Shown: one piece after another, positions 8,502-17,317 of the stretch
Numbering within the stretch: position 1 is the stretch's first letter
Layout: every line of letters begins with the position of its first letter
Origin: JBATTK01 sp049670505
GTDB lineage: Bacteria; Bacteroidota; Bacteroidia; Flavobacteriales; Flavobacteriaceae
Direction: 5' to 3'
Length of the DNA: 39,471 bases
Assembly: GCA_049670505.1 (NCBI GenBank)
Contig: JBATTK010000059.1
Location: forward strand, 1 to 39,471
Program-made: the position numbers and the translations under genes
Notes under the pieces: model-generated
The model's input: only the letters and a program-made list of their open reading frames with translations
Database searches by the model: none
Told to the model about the DNA's origin: nothing

Positions 8502-9158
8502 ATGCAGATTCAATCCCATATTATTGATTCTCCGCCCATTTTTAAGGTAGGGGATACGTTGAAAGGTGTCATTCAATTTTTCAAGGATACCACTTTTTCC
8601 CATATTGCGGTGCAGGAAGAAGGAAGGTTTCTTGGGATATTAGGGGAAAATGACCTGGAAAACTTTGAGAGCAATAAAAAAGTAGGGGACTACCGCTATA
8701 ACTTGGAATCTTTCTTTGTAAGCAAGGAAACATCATGGTTGGACGTTTTGGAAATGTTCGCTAGAAATGAGGCCAATCTTTTACCCGTTTTGGATGAAAG
8801 TGAAAAGGTCATTGGATATTACGATCTTACAGATGTTGTTGGAGAATTCATAGATACGCCTTTTTTTACCGAGCCTGGAGGGATTCTTGTCTTGGCCAAA
8901 GGTGTAAAGGACTATTCTTTTAGTGAAATAGCACAAATTGTAGAAAGTAACAACACCAAATTATTGGGCGGATTTATTACGGATATTACAAATGATGTTG
9001 TACAGATTACCATAAAAATAGATACTACCAATTTTAATGAAATCCTCCAAAGCTTTAGAAGATACAACTACAGTATCATTTTTGGGAACAATGATGATCA
9101 GTTCTTGGAAGATTTGAAACAGCGATCTGATTATTTGGATAAATATCTAAACGTCTGA
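8502..9158 (+). CDS. CBS-domain protein
   Basis: A 218-residue soluble protein. A tandem CBS pair occupies roughly residues 1-125 (one repeat around FSHIAVQEEGRFLGILGEND, the next around NEANLLPVLDESEKVIGYYD). A C-terminal part of about 90 residues may adopt an ACT-like fold. CBS pairs usually sense adenine nucleotides. It is the first gene of the nadK-uppS-bamA operon and ends one base before the nadK ATG, so co-translation with NAD kinase is likely. An adenylate-sensing regulatory role is inference. Confidence 0.85.
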   Translation: MQIQSHIIDSPPIFKVGDTLKGVIQFFKDTTFSHIAVQEEGRFLGILGENDLENFESNKKVGDYRYNLESFFVSKETSWLDVLEMFARNEANLLPVLDESEKVIGYYDLTDVVGEFIDTPFFTEPGGILVLAKGVKDYSFSEIAQIVESNNTKLLGGFITDITNDVVQITIKIDTTNFNEILQSFRRYNYSIIFGNNDDQFLEDLKQRSDYLDKYLNV

Positions 9159-9159
9159 T

Positions 9160-10044
9160 ATGAAAGTTGCCATCTACGGTCAGACCTATTCGGACGATTC
9201 CTTGGATTATGTGCTAGAACTTTTGGATGAGCTTCATAAAGAACCGTCCCAAATATATTTGGAAGAGGATTTTTATAAATTTTTATCGGCGTCCTTACCT
9301 GCTACCGGAACATATAAAGTTTTCACCGAAAAAAAAGGGTTGGACTCTTCTTTTGATATGTTCATAAGTTTTGGAGGCGATGGAACTATTTTAAGGGCTA
9401 CCACCTATGTTAGGGACTTAGGTATTCCAATTGTGGGGGTAAATACAGGACGATTGGGATTTTTATCCACCTTCAAAAAAGAAGATGTTAGAAAGGTGGT
9501 GCGCGAATTTTTATCCGGGGCCTATACCATTGTAGAAAGAAGTCTTGTGGAAGTACATACAGCATTTGATGTCCCGGAGTTCATGGATTTGAACTTTGCC
9601 CTCAACGAAATAACCGTGAGCAGGAAGGATACCACTTCCATGATTACGGTAGAAACGTATTTAAATGATGAATATTTAACATCCTATTGGGCAGATGGCC
9701 TAATTATAGCCACTCCAACGGGCTCAACCGGATATTCCTTAAGCTGTGGCGGGCCTGTTATTACACCCACGGCAAAATCCTTGATCTTAACCCCTATAGC
9801 CCCGCATAACTTAAACGCCAGACCACTTGTTATAGCTGATGATACCGTCATTCGATTAAAAGTGTCGGGAAGGGAAGAAAACCATTTGGTTTCGCTGGAC
9901 TCAAGAATTGCTACTTTGGAAAACGGAAAGGAGCTCGTTGTGAAAAAAGCCGACTTTACTATAAAAATGATAGCGTATGCTTCGGAAAGCTTTCTAAAAA
10001 CCCTTCGGAACAAATTACTGTGGGGGGAGGACAGGCGTAATTGA
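9160..10044 (+). CDS. nadK: NAD kinase
   Basis: A 294-residue enzyme phosphorylating NAD to NADP with ATP (or polyphosphate). The diagnostic GGDGT motif is at 72-76 (FISFGGDGTILRA). It is followed by VGVNTGRLGFL, the ALNEITVSR NE motif, and the glycine-rich GSTGYSLSCGGP loop at about 187-198. Length is normal. It follows the CBS gene after a single base and precedes a DUF6089 outer-membrane gene by 115 bp, where an additional -7 element is visible. Confidence 0.97.
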   Translation: MKVAIYGQTYSDDSLDYVLELLDELHKEPSQIYLEEDFYKFLSASLPATGTYKVFTEKKGLDSSFDMFISFGGDGTILRATTYVRDLGIPIVGVNTGRLGFLSTFKKEDVRKVVREFLSGAYTIVERSLVEVHTAFDVPEFMDLNFALNEITVSRKDTTSMITVETYLNDEYLTSYWADGLIIATPTGSTGYSLSCGGPVITPTAKSLILTPIAPHNLNARPLVIADDTVIRLKVSGREENHLVSLDSRIATLENGKELVVKKADFTIKMIAYASESFLKTLRNKLLWGEDRRN

Positions 10045-10135
10045 TATTGACACAAAACAATAAATGACGCTAAAAGTTGTTTATCAAGAGAGAACAATTA
10101 TATAATAATTTTCTAGGCTAAAATACTGGAATTGT

Positions 10136-10143
10136 TATATTTG
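10136..10143 (+). promoter_or_regulatory. -7 element candidate internal to the nadK-bamA operon
   Basis: TATATTTG matches TAnnTTTG and would start transcription at about 10150, just before the DUF6089 gene at 10160. No TTG lies 19-21 nt upstream. It could give a short-leader internal promoter for DUF6089-uppS-bamA. Confidence 0.4.
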
Positions 10144-10159
10144 CAAACTTTTAGAATTA

Positions 10160-10849
10160 ATGAGAGTATTTATTGTTTTAATCCTTGTATGTGTATACGG
10201 AGAAATGAGCGCCCAGACTTACGAAATAGGTCTTTTTGCAGGAGGTGCCAATAATATTGGCGAGGTAGGGAGAACAAATTATGTATTACCTTCCGGACCT
10301 GCGTTCGGAGGATTGTTTAAATGGAACAAAAGCAAACGTTATGCGTGGAGAGCCAGTATTATATATGGGAGTTTTACGGCAGACGATTCAAAATCGGACG
10401 ATTCCTCTAGACAACAAAGAGGTTTCTCCTTGGATAATTCGGTCCTAGAGGCCTCCGCCGGATTGGAGTTTAATTTTGTAGAGTATAATTTACATAAATT
10501 GGGACCCGCTTTTACCCCATATGTATACACTGGATTAACATATTTCAGATATGATTTTAATTATTTTGATGCAGCGGGGCAGTTACAGGATATCGATCAA
10601 AAAGATGGGTCGTTTGCCATACCTATGATCGTTGGATTAAAAACCAGATTAACCCAACATTTGATTTTGGGGGCAGAAGTAGGGGCAAGGTATACATTTA
10701 CAGATAATTTGGATGCCAGTAATCCGGAAGGCTCTAATTTTGAGCAATTCAGGTTTGGAAATATTTTTAGTGACGATTGGTATGTTTTTTCCGGGTTTAC
10801 GATAACGTACACTTTTGGGCGAAAACCTTGTTCCGATTGTTTCGAGTAA
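10160..10849 (+). CDS. DUF6089-type outer-membrane beta-barrel protein
   Basis: A 229-residue protein with an N-terminal signal peptide ending near SAQ (residue 19), followed by alternating polar/aromatic strands typical of a small outer-membrane beta-barrel: YEIGLFAGGANNIGE, AWRASIIYGSF, TPYVYTGLTYFRY, LILGAEVGARYTF and WYVFSGFTITYTFG. It ends with the polar tail GRKPCSDCFE, which carries a CxxC-like pair. It corresponds to the DUF6089 family found next to uppS and bamA in Bacteroidota. Function unknown; the position suggests a role in envelope biogenesis. It is 7 bp from uppS. Confidence 0.8.
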   Translation: MRVFIVLILVCVYGEMSAQTYEIGLFAGGANNIGEVGRTNYVLPSGPAFGGLFKWNKSKRYAWRASIIYGSFTADDSKSDDSSRQQRGFSLDNSVLEASAGLEFNFVEYNLHKLGPAFTPYVYTGLTYFRYDFNYFDAAGQLQDIDQKDGSFAIPMIVGLKTRLTQHLILGAEVGARYTFTDNLDASNPEGSNFEQFRFGNIFSDDWYVFSGFTITYTFGRKPCSDCFE

Positions 10850-10856
10850 CACTATT

Positions 10857-11597
10857 ATGAACACTATTGAGGACTTAAATGACGGTAAATTGCCGAATCA
10901 TATCGCCATTATTATGGATGGTAACGGTAGATGGGCAAAACAGCAGGGCAAACACAGGGTCTTTGGACACGAAAATGGCGTAAAAACTGTTCGGAGTACC
11001 GTTGAGAATTGCGCAAAAATAGGACTGGATTATTTAACCCTGTATACCTTTTCCACCGAAAATTGGAAAAGACCAAAATTAGAGGTAGATACCTTAATGA
11101 GGTTATTGGTCTCGTCCTTGAAAAAAGAATTAAAGACGCTCCATAAAAATAACATAAGGTTAAATGCAATAGGGCATATTGCATCACTTCCAAAAAAAGC
11201 CTACAAAGAACTCCAAGAGGTTATCGCAAAAACCAATGATAATACGGGAATGACCCTTACCTTGGCACTTAGCTATGGTGCACGGGAAGAGATTAAGAAC
11301 GCCGTGCAGCAGATAAGTATCAAAGTTAAAAATAATATAATTTCACCCGAAAGTATTGATGAAACCATTATAAATACTCATCTTTACACGCATGATTTGC
11401 CAGATGTAGACCTATTAATCCGAACCAGTGGGGAACATAGAATAAGCAATTTTCTGCTTTGGCAAATTGCTTATGCCGAATTATATTTTGTTGATGTATT
11501 TTGGCCTGAATTTAGTGAGCATCATTTGGTAGGGGCGATTAAAAATTACCAAAACAGAGAAAGAAGATTTGGAAAGACTAGCGAACAACTCAACTAG
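10857..11597 (+). CDS. uppS: Isoprenyl transferase (undecaprenyl diphosphate synthase)
   Basis: A 246-residue cis-prenyltransferase that extends farnesyl diphosphate with isopentenyl diphosphate to make undecaprenyl diphosphate, the lipid carrier for peptidoglycan and O-antigen. IIMDGNGRWAK contains catalytic Asp21. LTLYTFSTENWKRP and the C-terminal RTSGEHRISNFLLWQIAYAE are signature motifs. The frame is open from 10815, but the ATG at 10857 (MNTIEDLND) avoids overlap with the upstream gene and gives the normal family length. bamA follows after 4 bp, so the pair is tightly coupled. Confidence 0.97.
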   Translation: MNTIEDLNDGKLPNHIAIIMDGNGRWAKQQGKHRVFGHENGVKTVRSTVENCAKIGLDYLTLYTFSTENWKRPKLEVDTLMRLLVSSLKKELKTLHKNNIRLNAIGHIASLPKKAYKELQEVIAKTNDNTGMTLTLALSYGAREEIKNAVQQISIKVKNNIISPESIDETIINTHLYTHDLPDVDLLIRTSGEHRISNFLLWQIAYAELYFVDVFWPEFSEHHLVGAIKNYQNRERRFGKTSEQLN

Positions 11598-11601
11598 GGA
11601 A

Positions 11602-14211
11602 ATGAAAAAGTTCATTTCCCTGGCATTTTTATTTACACTCATACTCCTTTTTTTTACAACATTTACAACTGCACAGGAGACTTCGTATGAAGATGGCAAG
11701 AAATATATACTTGGTGGTCTGGAAGTAACAGGTCTGCAAAGTTACAACGAGCAGACGGTTAAGACATATACCGGTCTTAGAGTTGGCCAGCCTATTACAC
11801 TACCTGGAGAGCAGATAAGTGCGATAATCAAGAAATTATGGGGATTGGAACTGTTCAGCGACATCTCATTTTATATTACCAAAGTAGAGGGGAATCAGGT
11901 TTTTTTAGAGCTGAATATTCTAGAACGCCCCACCCTATCCACCGTTACCATATACGGGGTTAAGAAGCGAAAGATAGATGATATTGTTAAGGATACCGAT
12001 CTTAAGAAAGGGAAGAAAATTACCGAAAGTCTTATAGCCAATACTAAGAATTATCTTGAGAATAAATATAAAAAACAAGGGTACCTGAATACCAAAGTAA
12101 CAATCGCAACGGCTAAGGATACCACGGATACCAATTCCCAGAGCATGGTTATCAATGTTAAGAAAGGGGATAAGGTCAAAATCAAGAATATCTTTTTTGA
12201 AGGAAACGAACAACTATCCGATAAGAAACTTAGCAAGGCCCTAAAAAATACCAAGAAAAAGAAAATTTATCGTTTTTGGAAAAAATCCAAATATATAGCG
12301 GACGATTACAAAGAGGATCTATCTTCCTTGGCCGATAAATACGCAGAAAATGGATATAGGGATGCCCGGGTATTGTCCGATACCATTATTGCGGTAGACG
12401 AGAATAATATAGAAATAAAAATAAATGTCGAGGAAGGCAATAAGTACTACTTCGGGAACATTGAATTCATTGGTAACACGGTTTATACGGATAGGCAATT
12501 GAGTCAGGTTCTGGGCATTAAAAAAGGAGCTACCTACAATGGCGTTCTTTTGCGAAAACGGATAGCCGATGATTCCAAACCCGATGCAGAGGATATAACC
12601 AATTTGTATCAAAACAACGGTTATTTGTTTTCTAGTATCAATCCAGTGGAGATTTCTGCCGAAAACGATACAATAAATTTCGAAATCCGTATTATTGAAG
12701 GTAAGGAAACATTCTTGGACCATGTTACCGTGGTAGGTAATGACAAGACCAATGACCATGTTATTTTTAGGGAGTTGCGTACACGTCCCGGTCAAAAATA
12801 TAGCAAAGCGGATATTGTAAGAAGTATACGGGAATTGGGACAATTAGGTTTCTTTGATGCGGAACAGATTACCCCCGATATTCAAAATCCTAATCCCAAT
12901 GAAGGTACGGTAGACGTAGAATACAGTTTGGTAGAATCCGGATCTAGCCAAATAGAACTACAAGGAGGATTTGGCGGTGGGGGCTTTATTGGTACCTTGG
13001 GGTTATCCTTTAGCAATTTCTCTATTAAGAATCTTTTTAATGGAGAGGCATATAAACCGGTGCCTATGGGAGACGGACAAACTTTTGCCCTTCGTTTGCA
13101 GGCCAGTAGGACCTTTAGGGTATATAGCCTTAACTTTTCGGAGCCATGGCTTGGAGGTAAAAAACCAGTGCGTTTCAATATGTCCTTATCCAGAACGCAG
13201 CAATTTGGAACTTCATTTGGAAATAATGGTAGGATAAATGTAGACCGATCAAGACAATTCTCCATAACCGGAGTATCATTGGGACTAGCCAAAAGGGTAC
13301 AATGGCCGGATGATTTTTTTACCATATCACATTCCATGGGGTACCAGTTGTATAATTTTCAGGACTTTAACAATGGATTGTTGAATTTTGGAAACGGAAA
13401 AGCAAATTCCTTGACCTATACTTTGGGAATTTCCAGAAATTCTGCAGGACCTGGCCGTATTTACCCCATAACGGGTTCCACTTTTGAAGTTACCGCTAAG
13501 GTTACACCCCCCTATTCACTTTTTAGCAATAAGGATTTTAAATCATTACGATTGGAAAGTGAGGAGCTTATAGAAGAGCGAAGCACGCTTCAACAAGGAG
13601 ATGTTCGTATTGCCGAGATAAATACCCGTTTGGAGGAATTAGAGGCGGAACGGTTTAATTTACTGGAGTTTTATAAGATAAAGTTCAAAGGGGATTGGTA
13701 CTCGCGCTTGGTAGATAAGCTAGTGCTGCGGACCAATGTAGAATTCGGTTTTTTGGGCAATTATAACAACGATATAGGAGATGTTCCCTTTGAGCGCTTT
13801 TTTGTAGGCGGCGACGGTTTGGGTAACTTTCAGCTAGACGGCAGGGAGGTCATACAATTAAGAGGATATGAAAACTCTTCCCTAACGCCTGTCAACCAAT
13901 TTACCGGCCGGCAGGACGGTGGTGTCATCTATAATAAATTTTCCTTGGAAATGCGTTATCCACTTACTTTAAAACCTTCTGCATCCATTTATGGACTGGC
14001 ATTTTTGGAAGGAGGTAATGCGTTCAACAATTTTCAGGAATTTAATCCGTTTGAAATAAAAAGATCGGCAGGAGTAGGCTTGCGTATTTTTATGCCCGCG
14101 TTCGGTCTTTTGGGAATTGATTTTGGATATGGATTTGATTCGGATAATTTACCCGGATCTGTGGGTCCAAGTGGTTGGCAGACCCATTTTATTATAGGGC
14201 AGCAGTTTTAA
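11602..14211 (+). CDS. bamA: Outer-membrane protein assembly factor BamA
   Basis: An 869-residue Omp85 protein that folds and inserts outer-membrane barrels. The signal peptide MKKFISLAFLF...TTAQ is cleaved near residue 25. About five POTRA repeats follow (residues ~35-420), then a 16-strand barrel starting near GSSQIELQGGFGGGGF. The barrel includes the conserved RGY motif in LRGYENSS. The family-typical C-terminal ending is aromatic (HFIIGQQF). An insertion around SEELIEERSTLQQG to LEELEAERFN is charged and probably a helical extracellular or periplasmic loop, apparently common in Bacteroidota BamA. I chose the ATG at 11602, not the frame opening at 11569, because it places the signal peptide at the N-terminus and follows the uppS stop by 4 bp. 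Confidence 0.96.
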   Translation: MKKFISLAFLFTLILLFFTTFTTAQETSYEDGKKYILGGLEVTGLQSYNEQTVKTYTGLRVGQPITLPGEQISAIIKKLWGLELFSDISFYITKVEGNQVFLELNILERPTLSTVTIYGVKKRKIDDIVKDTDLKKGKKITESLIANTKNYLENKYKKQGYLNTKVTIATAKDTTDTNSQSMVINVKKGDKVKIKNIFFEGNEQLSDKKLSKALKNTKKKKIYRFWKKSKYIADDYKEDLSSLADKYAENGYRDARVLSDTIIAVDENNIEIKINVEEGNKYYFGNIEFIGNTVYTDRQLSQVLGIKKGATYNGVLLRKRIADDSKPDAEDITNLYQNNGYLFSSINPVEISAENDTINFEIRIIEGKETFLDHVTVVGNDKTNDHVIFRELRTRPGQKYSKADIVRSIRELGQLGFFDAEQITPDIQNPNPNEGTVDVEYSLVESGSSQIELQGGFGGGGFIGTLGLSFSNFSIKNLFNGEAYKPVPMGDGQTFALRLQASRTFRVYSLNFSEPWLGGKKPVRFNMSLSRTQQFGTSFGNNGRINVDRSRQFSITGVSLGLAKRVQWPDDFFTISHSMGYQLYNFQDFNNGLLNFGNGKANSLTYTLGISRNSAGPGRIYPITGSTFEVTAKVTPPYSLFSNKDFKSLRLESEELIEERSTLQQGDVRIAEINTRLEELEAERFNLLEFYKIKFKGDWYSRLVDKLVLRTNVEFGFLGNYNNDIGDVPFERFFVGGDGLGNFQLDGREVIQLRGYENSSLTPVNQFTGRQDGGVIYNKFSLEMRYPLTLKPSASIYGLAFLEGGNAFNNFQEFNPFEIKRSAGVGLRIFMPAFGLLGIDFGYGFDSDNLPGSVGPSGWQTHFIIGQQF

Positions 14212-14314
14212 ACCAAACAGAACTTTCCCCATACGTGCAGCAAAGTTAAATCGTTCATTTTAAAATATTTAGTTACTTTGGCACGATATTTTCTATGTAA
14301 AAACCGATAATAAA

Positions 14315-15244
14315 ATGAAACCGACACCATTAAAAAAAATAGATAGCTTGCCAGGCAATTATTTTTTTAATAACCCAAGAGTGCATGTGAACTGTAATAG
14401 TAATGGAAACGATTATATAAAAGGGAAAGTTCTTTTAGTTTTAATGGTAGTATTACTTTCTTCATATTGCTTCGGACAGCGAGGCGTCAGAATAGGCTAT
14501 GTAGATATGGAGTATATCTTGGAGAATGTTGAAGAGTATAGGGATGCCGGAGCGCAATTAGAGACCAAGGTCCAGAAATGGAAAGTTGAAATTGAGCAAA
14601 AGCAAAGTGTGGTGGAACAAATGAAGAAGGATTTGATGGCGGAAAAGGTATTATTGACCGATGAACTTATCGCCGAGAGGGAAGAGGAAATACAAATTCT
14701 GGAAAAGGAAATGTTGGAATATCAACAAGACAGGTTTGGTCCTCAGGGGGATCTGGTAATTCAAAAACGGTTATTGATACAGCCTATACAAGATCAGGTT
14801 TTCAATGAGGTGCAAAAAATAGGAACTAATAAAAAGTACGATTTTATTTTTGATAAATCCGCGGATGTCGTAATGTTGTACTCCCAAAAAAGACATGATA
14901 TCAGTGATTTGGTTTTAAGAGGTATTGCCAGGACCAGAAAAATAAGCAAACCAAGGAAAAAGGAAGCAGATAGGAGTCGCTTGGAAAAGTTTGAGGGAGA
15001 ATCCTTGGAAGAAGAAATAAGTGAAGCGCTGAAGGAACGCCAAGAAAAATCGAAACAGGCACAGGAAGCTAGGGAAAAGACGGCAGAAGAGAAAAGGGCG
15101 GAACAATTAAAGATTCGGGAGGAACGTAAAAAGGCCTACGAGGCAAGAAGGAAAAAACTTTTGGAGGAACGGGATGCAAAAAAGAAAGCAAAGTTGGAAG
15201 AACGAGAAAAAATTAAGGAACAGGAAAAAGACACCATTAACTAA
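14315..15244 (+). CDS. OmpH/Skp-family periplasmic chaperone, long form
   Basis: A 309-residue Skp/OmpH-like protein. After a hydrophobic export segment (about residues 37-54, VLLVLMVVLLSSYCFGQ) comes the Skp pattern RIGYVDMEYILENVEEYRDA, a long coiled coil, and the returning strand YDFIFDKSADVVML. It then has an extra ~100-residue, very Lys/Glu-rich C-terminal coiled coil (about 210-309) absent from ordinary Skp (~160 residues). The ATG at 14315 puts ~36 polar residues before the export segment; an alternative GTG at 14387 would give a more ordinary signal peptide, so the start is uncertain. Skp proteins escort unfolded outer-membrane proteins to BamA, encoded immediately upstream. Confidence 0.85.
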   Translation: MKPTPLKKIDSLPGNYFFNNPRVHVNCNSNGNDYIKGKVLLVLMVVLLSSYCFGQRGVRIGYVDMEYILENVEEYRDAGAQLETKVQKWKVEIEQKQSVVEQMKKDLMAEKVLLTDELIAEREEEIQILEKEMLEYQQDRFGPQGDLVIQKRLLIQPIQDQVFNEVQKIGTNKKYDFIFDKSADVVMLYSQKRHDISDLVLRGIARTRKISKPRKKEADRSRLEKFEGESLEEEISEALKERQEKSKQAQEAREKTAEEKRAEQLKIREERKKAYEARRKKLLEERDAKKKAKLEEREKIKEQEKDTIN

Positions 15245-15417
15245 GAACTAGGGTTGTGTCCTAGGATATAAATTTAACAAACTCAAAATTAACACTCAAA
15301 CATTAATTAGAAATCATGAAATTGACACAATATAAATAATCAATATAATTTATTTTTTTGATTATTTCCATTGTCAAAGATTACATGTGACCTTTTAAAA
15401 CAATTAAAATTAAACTC

Positions 15418-15927
15418 ATGAAACACGTAAAAAAAGTAGCAGTAGCCATTGTTTTATTTATAGCAGCTACTAGTTTTGTAAATGCACAGAGCAAAGTTGC
15501 ACATATTAACGTACAGCAGCTATTATCTGAAATGCCGGAGATGAAAGCGGCCCAAGGAGAACTCAAGAAGTTACAGGAAACCTATAGTGCCGATATCGAA
15601 AGTTCTTATACGGAGTTAAAGAATAAGTATACACTATACTCCAATGAGGCTACGTCAAAGTCCGAGGAGGAAAATCAAAAAAGAGCTACAGAACTTCAAG
15701 GGTTTGAAAAAAATATAAAAGAGGCCGAGCAGGCCGCTTATCAAGAAATTCAGAAGAAACAAGCGGAATTGTTCGCCCCTATATCCGAAAAAGCAAAAGC
15801 AGCTATTGATAAAGTGGCCGCTGCCCAGGGGTACGACTATGTAATGGACGCCACCCAAGGACTTGGTTTGATCGTTGCCAAGGGAAGGGATCTGTTACCG
15901 GAGGTGAAGAAAGAGTTGGGCTTCTAA
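15418..15927 (+). CDS. OmpH/Skp-family periplasmic chaperone, short form
   Basis: A 169-residue canonical Skp/OmpH protein. The signal peptide is cleaved after FVNAQ (about residue 23). KVAHINVQQLLSEMPEMKAA opens the chain, a charged coiled coil occupies about 40-125 (the prongs of the trimeric jellyfish), and YDYVMDATQGLGLIVAKGRDL closes the body domain. It is the second of two consecutive Skp paralogues behind bamA. The 173-bp gap between them is AT-rich and lacks other genes apart from a 7-codon ATG frame near 15316. A strong palindromic terminator follows. Confidence 0.93.
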   Translation: MKHVKKVAVAIVLFIAATSFVNAQSKVAHINVQQLLSEMPEMKAAQGELKKLQETYSADIESSYTELKNKYTLYSNEATSKSEEENQKRATELQGFEKNIKEAEQAAYQEIQKKQAELFAPISEKAKAAIDKVAAAQGYDYVMDATQGLGLIVAKGRDLLPEVKKELGF

Positions 15928-15947
15928 GACGAGACGAAGAGTATACG

Positions 15948-15993
15948 ATAAAAATAAAGAGGGCCACCCTAGGGTGGCCCTCTTTATTTTTAT
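15948..15993. terminator. 46-bp perfect palindrome, intrinsic terminator
   Basis: Bases 15948-15970 and 15971-15993 are exact reverse complements (23 bp each, no spacer). A GC core GAGGGCCACCC / GGGTGGCCCTC is flanked by A-rich and T-rich arms, giving the stem-plus-U-tract structure of an intrinsic terminator in either direction. It lies 21 bp after the short ompH stop and 38 bp before the murI ATG, so it should attenuate or end the bamA-ompH transcript ahead of murI. Confidence 0.9.
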
Positions 15994-16030
15994 TAAGTTG
16001 CGTAAAATTTTCCAACAAGATATTAGAGCT

Positions 16031-16819
16031 ATGAACCATAGTCCGATCGGTATTTTTGATTCTGGTGTAGGAGGAACTTCCATATGGAAAGAAATCCATA
16101 AACTATTGCCCCGGGAGCATACCATTTATTTGGCGGACAGCTACAACGCTCCTTATGGGGAGAAGACCAGGGACCAAATTCTTCGTTTGAGTATAAAGAA
16201 TACAGAGTTTTTATTGGACAAAGGATGTAAGTTGATCGTAGTTGCTTGCAATACGGCCACAACCAATGCCATTGACCATCTTAGGGCAAACTATAAAGTT
16301 CCCTTTATAGGAATAGAACCCGCCATAAAACCTGCAGCCTTGCAATCGAGTTCCAAAACGGTTGGGGTTTTGGCTACCAAAGGCACCTTATCCAGCGATT
16401 TGTTCCATAGTACGGCAGAAAACCACGCCAGTGGCATCGAGATTATTGAGCGAGAGGGAACGGGCCTTGTCCACCTCATAGAAATGGGCAAAACACATGC
16501 CCAAGAGACCAAGGAATTGCTACATCGGTTTATAGATCCAATGTTAGAAAAGGAAATAGATTATTTGGTATTGGGCTGTACGCATTATCCTTATTTATTA
16601 CCCGTATTAAAAGAAATACTTCCGAAGCATGTAAAAATAATCGATTCGGGGGAAGCAGTTGCACGACAGACCTCAAATGTGCTTAAACAATATGGTTTAT
16701 TGAATGTTTCGGACAATGAAAGTACACATCAGTTTTATACCAACTTGGATAAAGAGCTCTTAAATTACTTTCTCAGAGATGTAAATGCTTCTTATGAAAC
16801 ATTTTATCTCCGTTTTTAA
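16031..16819 (+). CDS. murI: Glutamate racemase
   Basis: A 262-residue cofactor-independent racemase supplying D-glutamate for peptidoglycan. The catalytic cysteines are Cys73 (VVACNTATT) and Cys183 (LGCTHYPYL); GIFDSGVGG (7-15) gives Asp10. The open frame runs upstream to 15974 through the terminator palindrome, but the ATG at 16031 (MNHSPIGIFDSG) matches the family start. It lies downstream of the ompH pair with a strong terminator between, so expression may depend on read-through or an unseen promoter. It converges with folA, leaving 3 bp between stop codons. Confidence 0.97.
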   Translation: MNHSPIGIFDSGVGGTSIWKEIHKLLPREHTIYLADSYNAPYGEKTRDQILRLSIKNTEFLLDKGCKLIVVACNTATTNAIDHLRANYKVPFIGIEPAIKPAALQSSSKTVGVLATKGTLSSDLFHSTAENHASGIEIIEREGTGLVHLIEMGKTHAQETKELLHRFIDPMLEKEIDYLVLGCTHYPYLLPVLKEILPKHVKIIDSGEAVARQTSNVLKQYGLLNVSDNESTHQFYTNLDKELLNYFLRDVNASYETFYLRF

Positions 16820-16822
16820 GGA

Positions 16823-17317
16823 TTACTTTCTTTCGTAGGTCAAATAGGTGAAATCATAGGAATGTCTGTTATCTTTGGAATGATATGTTGATGCGATCAA
16901 CCGCCAAGTGCGCTCATCAATTTCCGGAAAAAAAGTGTCGGCCTCTAAAGACGTATGAACACGGGTCAGTTCAATTTTGTCCGCAAACTGCATCCCTGAT
17001 CGGTATATTTCCCCACCACCAATAATAAAGGAGGATTCATCATCCTTTACCGAGCGGATAGCATCTTCCAAGGAATTTACGATAATACACTCTGGGAATA
17101 TAGTCTTATAATCCTTATCCCGGGTAATAATAATATGTGTTCTGTTGGGCAAGGGTTTGGGAAAGCTTTCAAACGTTTTTCTGCCCATAATGATTTTATG
17201 CCCTGTTGTTAGGCGTTTAAAACGCTTAAAATCATCGGGAAGATGCCAGAGTAGATCATTGTCCTTTCCCAAAGCATTGTTCTCTGCCGCCGCCGCAATC
17301 ATTGTTATGGTTGGCAC
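16823..17317 (-). CDS. folA: Dihydrofolate reductase
   Basis: A 164-residue NADPH-dependent reductase of dihydrofolate to tetrahydrofolate. Motifs are ENNALGKDNDLLWHLPDDFKRFK (substrate site with the Trp-His-Leu-Pro and acidic Asp), HKIIMGRKTFESFPKPLPNR, and SFIIGGGEIYR (the GG cofactor loop). Two starts are possible: GTG at 17317, sharing one base with the stop of the upstream 2TM gene (TAGTG), or ATG at 17302 (MIAAAAENN). The overlap favours coupling from GTG, while family alignment permits either. thyA, which generates dihydrofolate, is elsewhere in the window at 25497. Confidence 0.95.
   Translation of the reverse strand: MPTITMIAAAAENNALGKDNDLLWHLPDDFKRFKRLTTGHKIIMGRKTFESFPKPLPNRTHIIITRDKDYKTIFPECIIVNSLEDAIRSVKDDESSFIIGGGEIYRSGMQFADKIELTRVHTSLEADTFFPEIDERTWRLIASTYHSKDNRHSYDFTYLTYERK

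Noticed and set aside
14273..14280. TTACTTTG as a -7 element for the long ompH gene
   Set aside because: It mismatches the conserved second base and has no TTG upstream; co-transcription with bamA is simpler.
15316..15339. Seven-codon frame (MKLTQYK) between the two ompH genes as a regulatory leader peptide
   Set aside because: It is too short, with no attenuator structure around it; expected by chance in AT-rich DNA.
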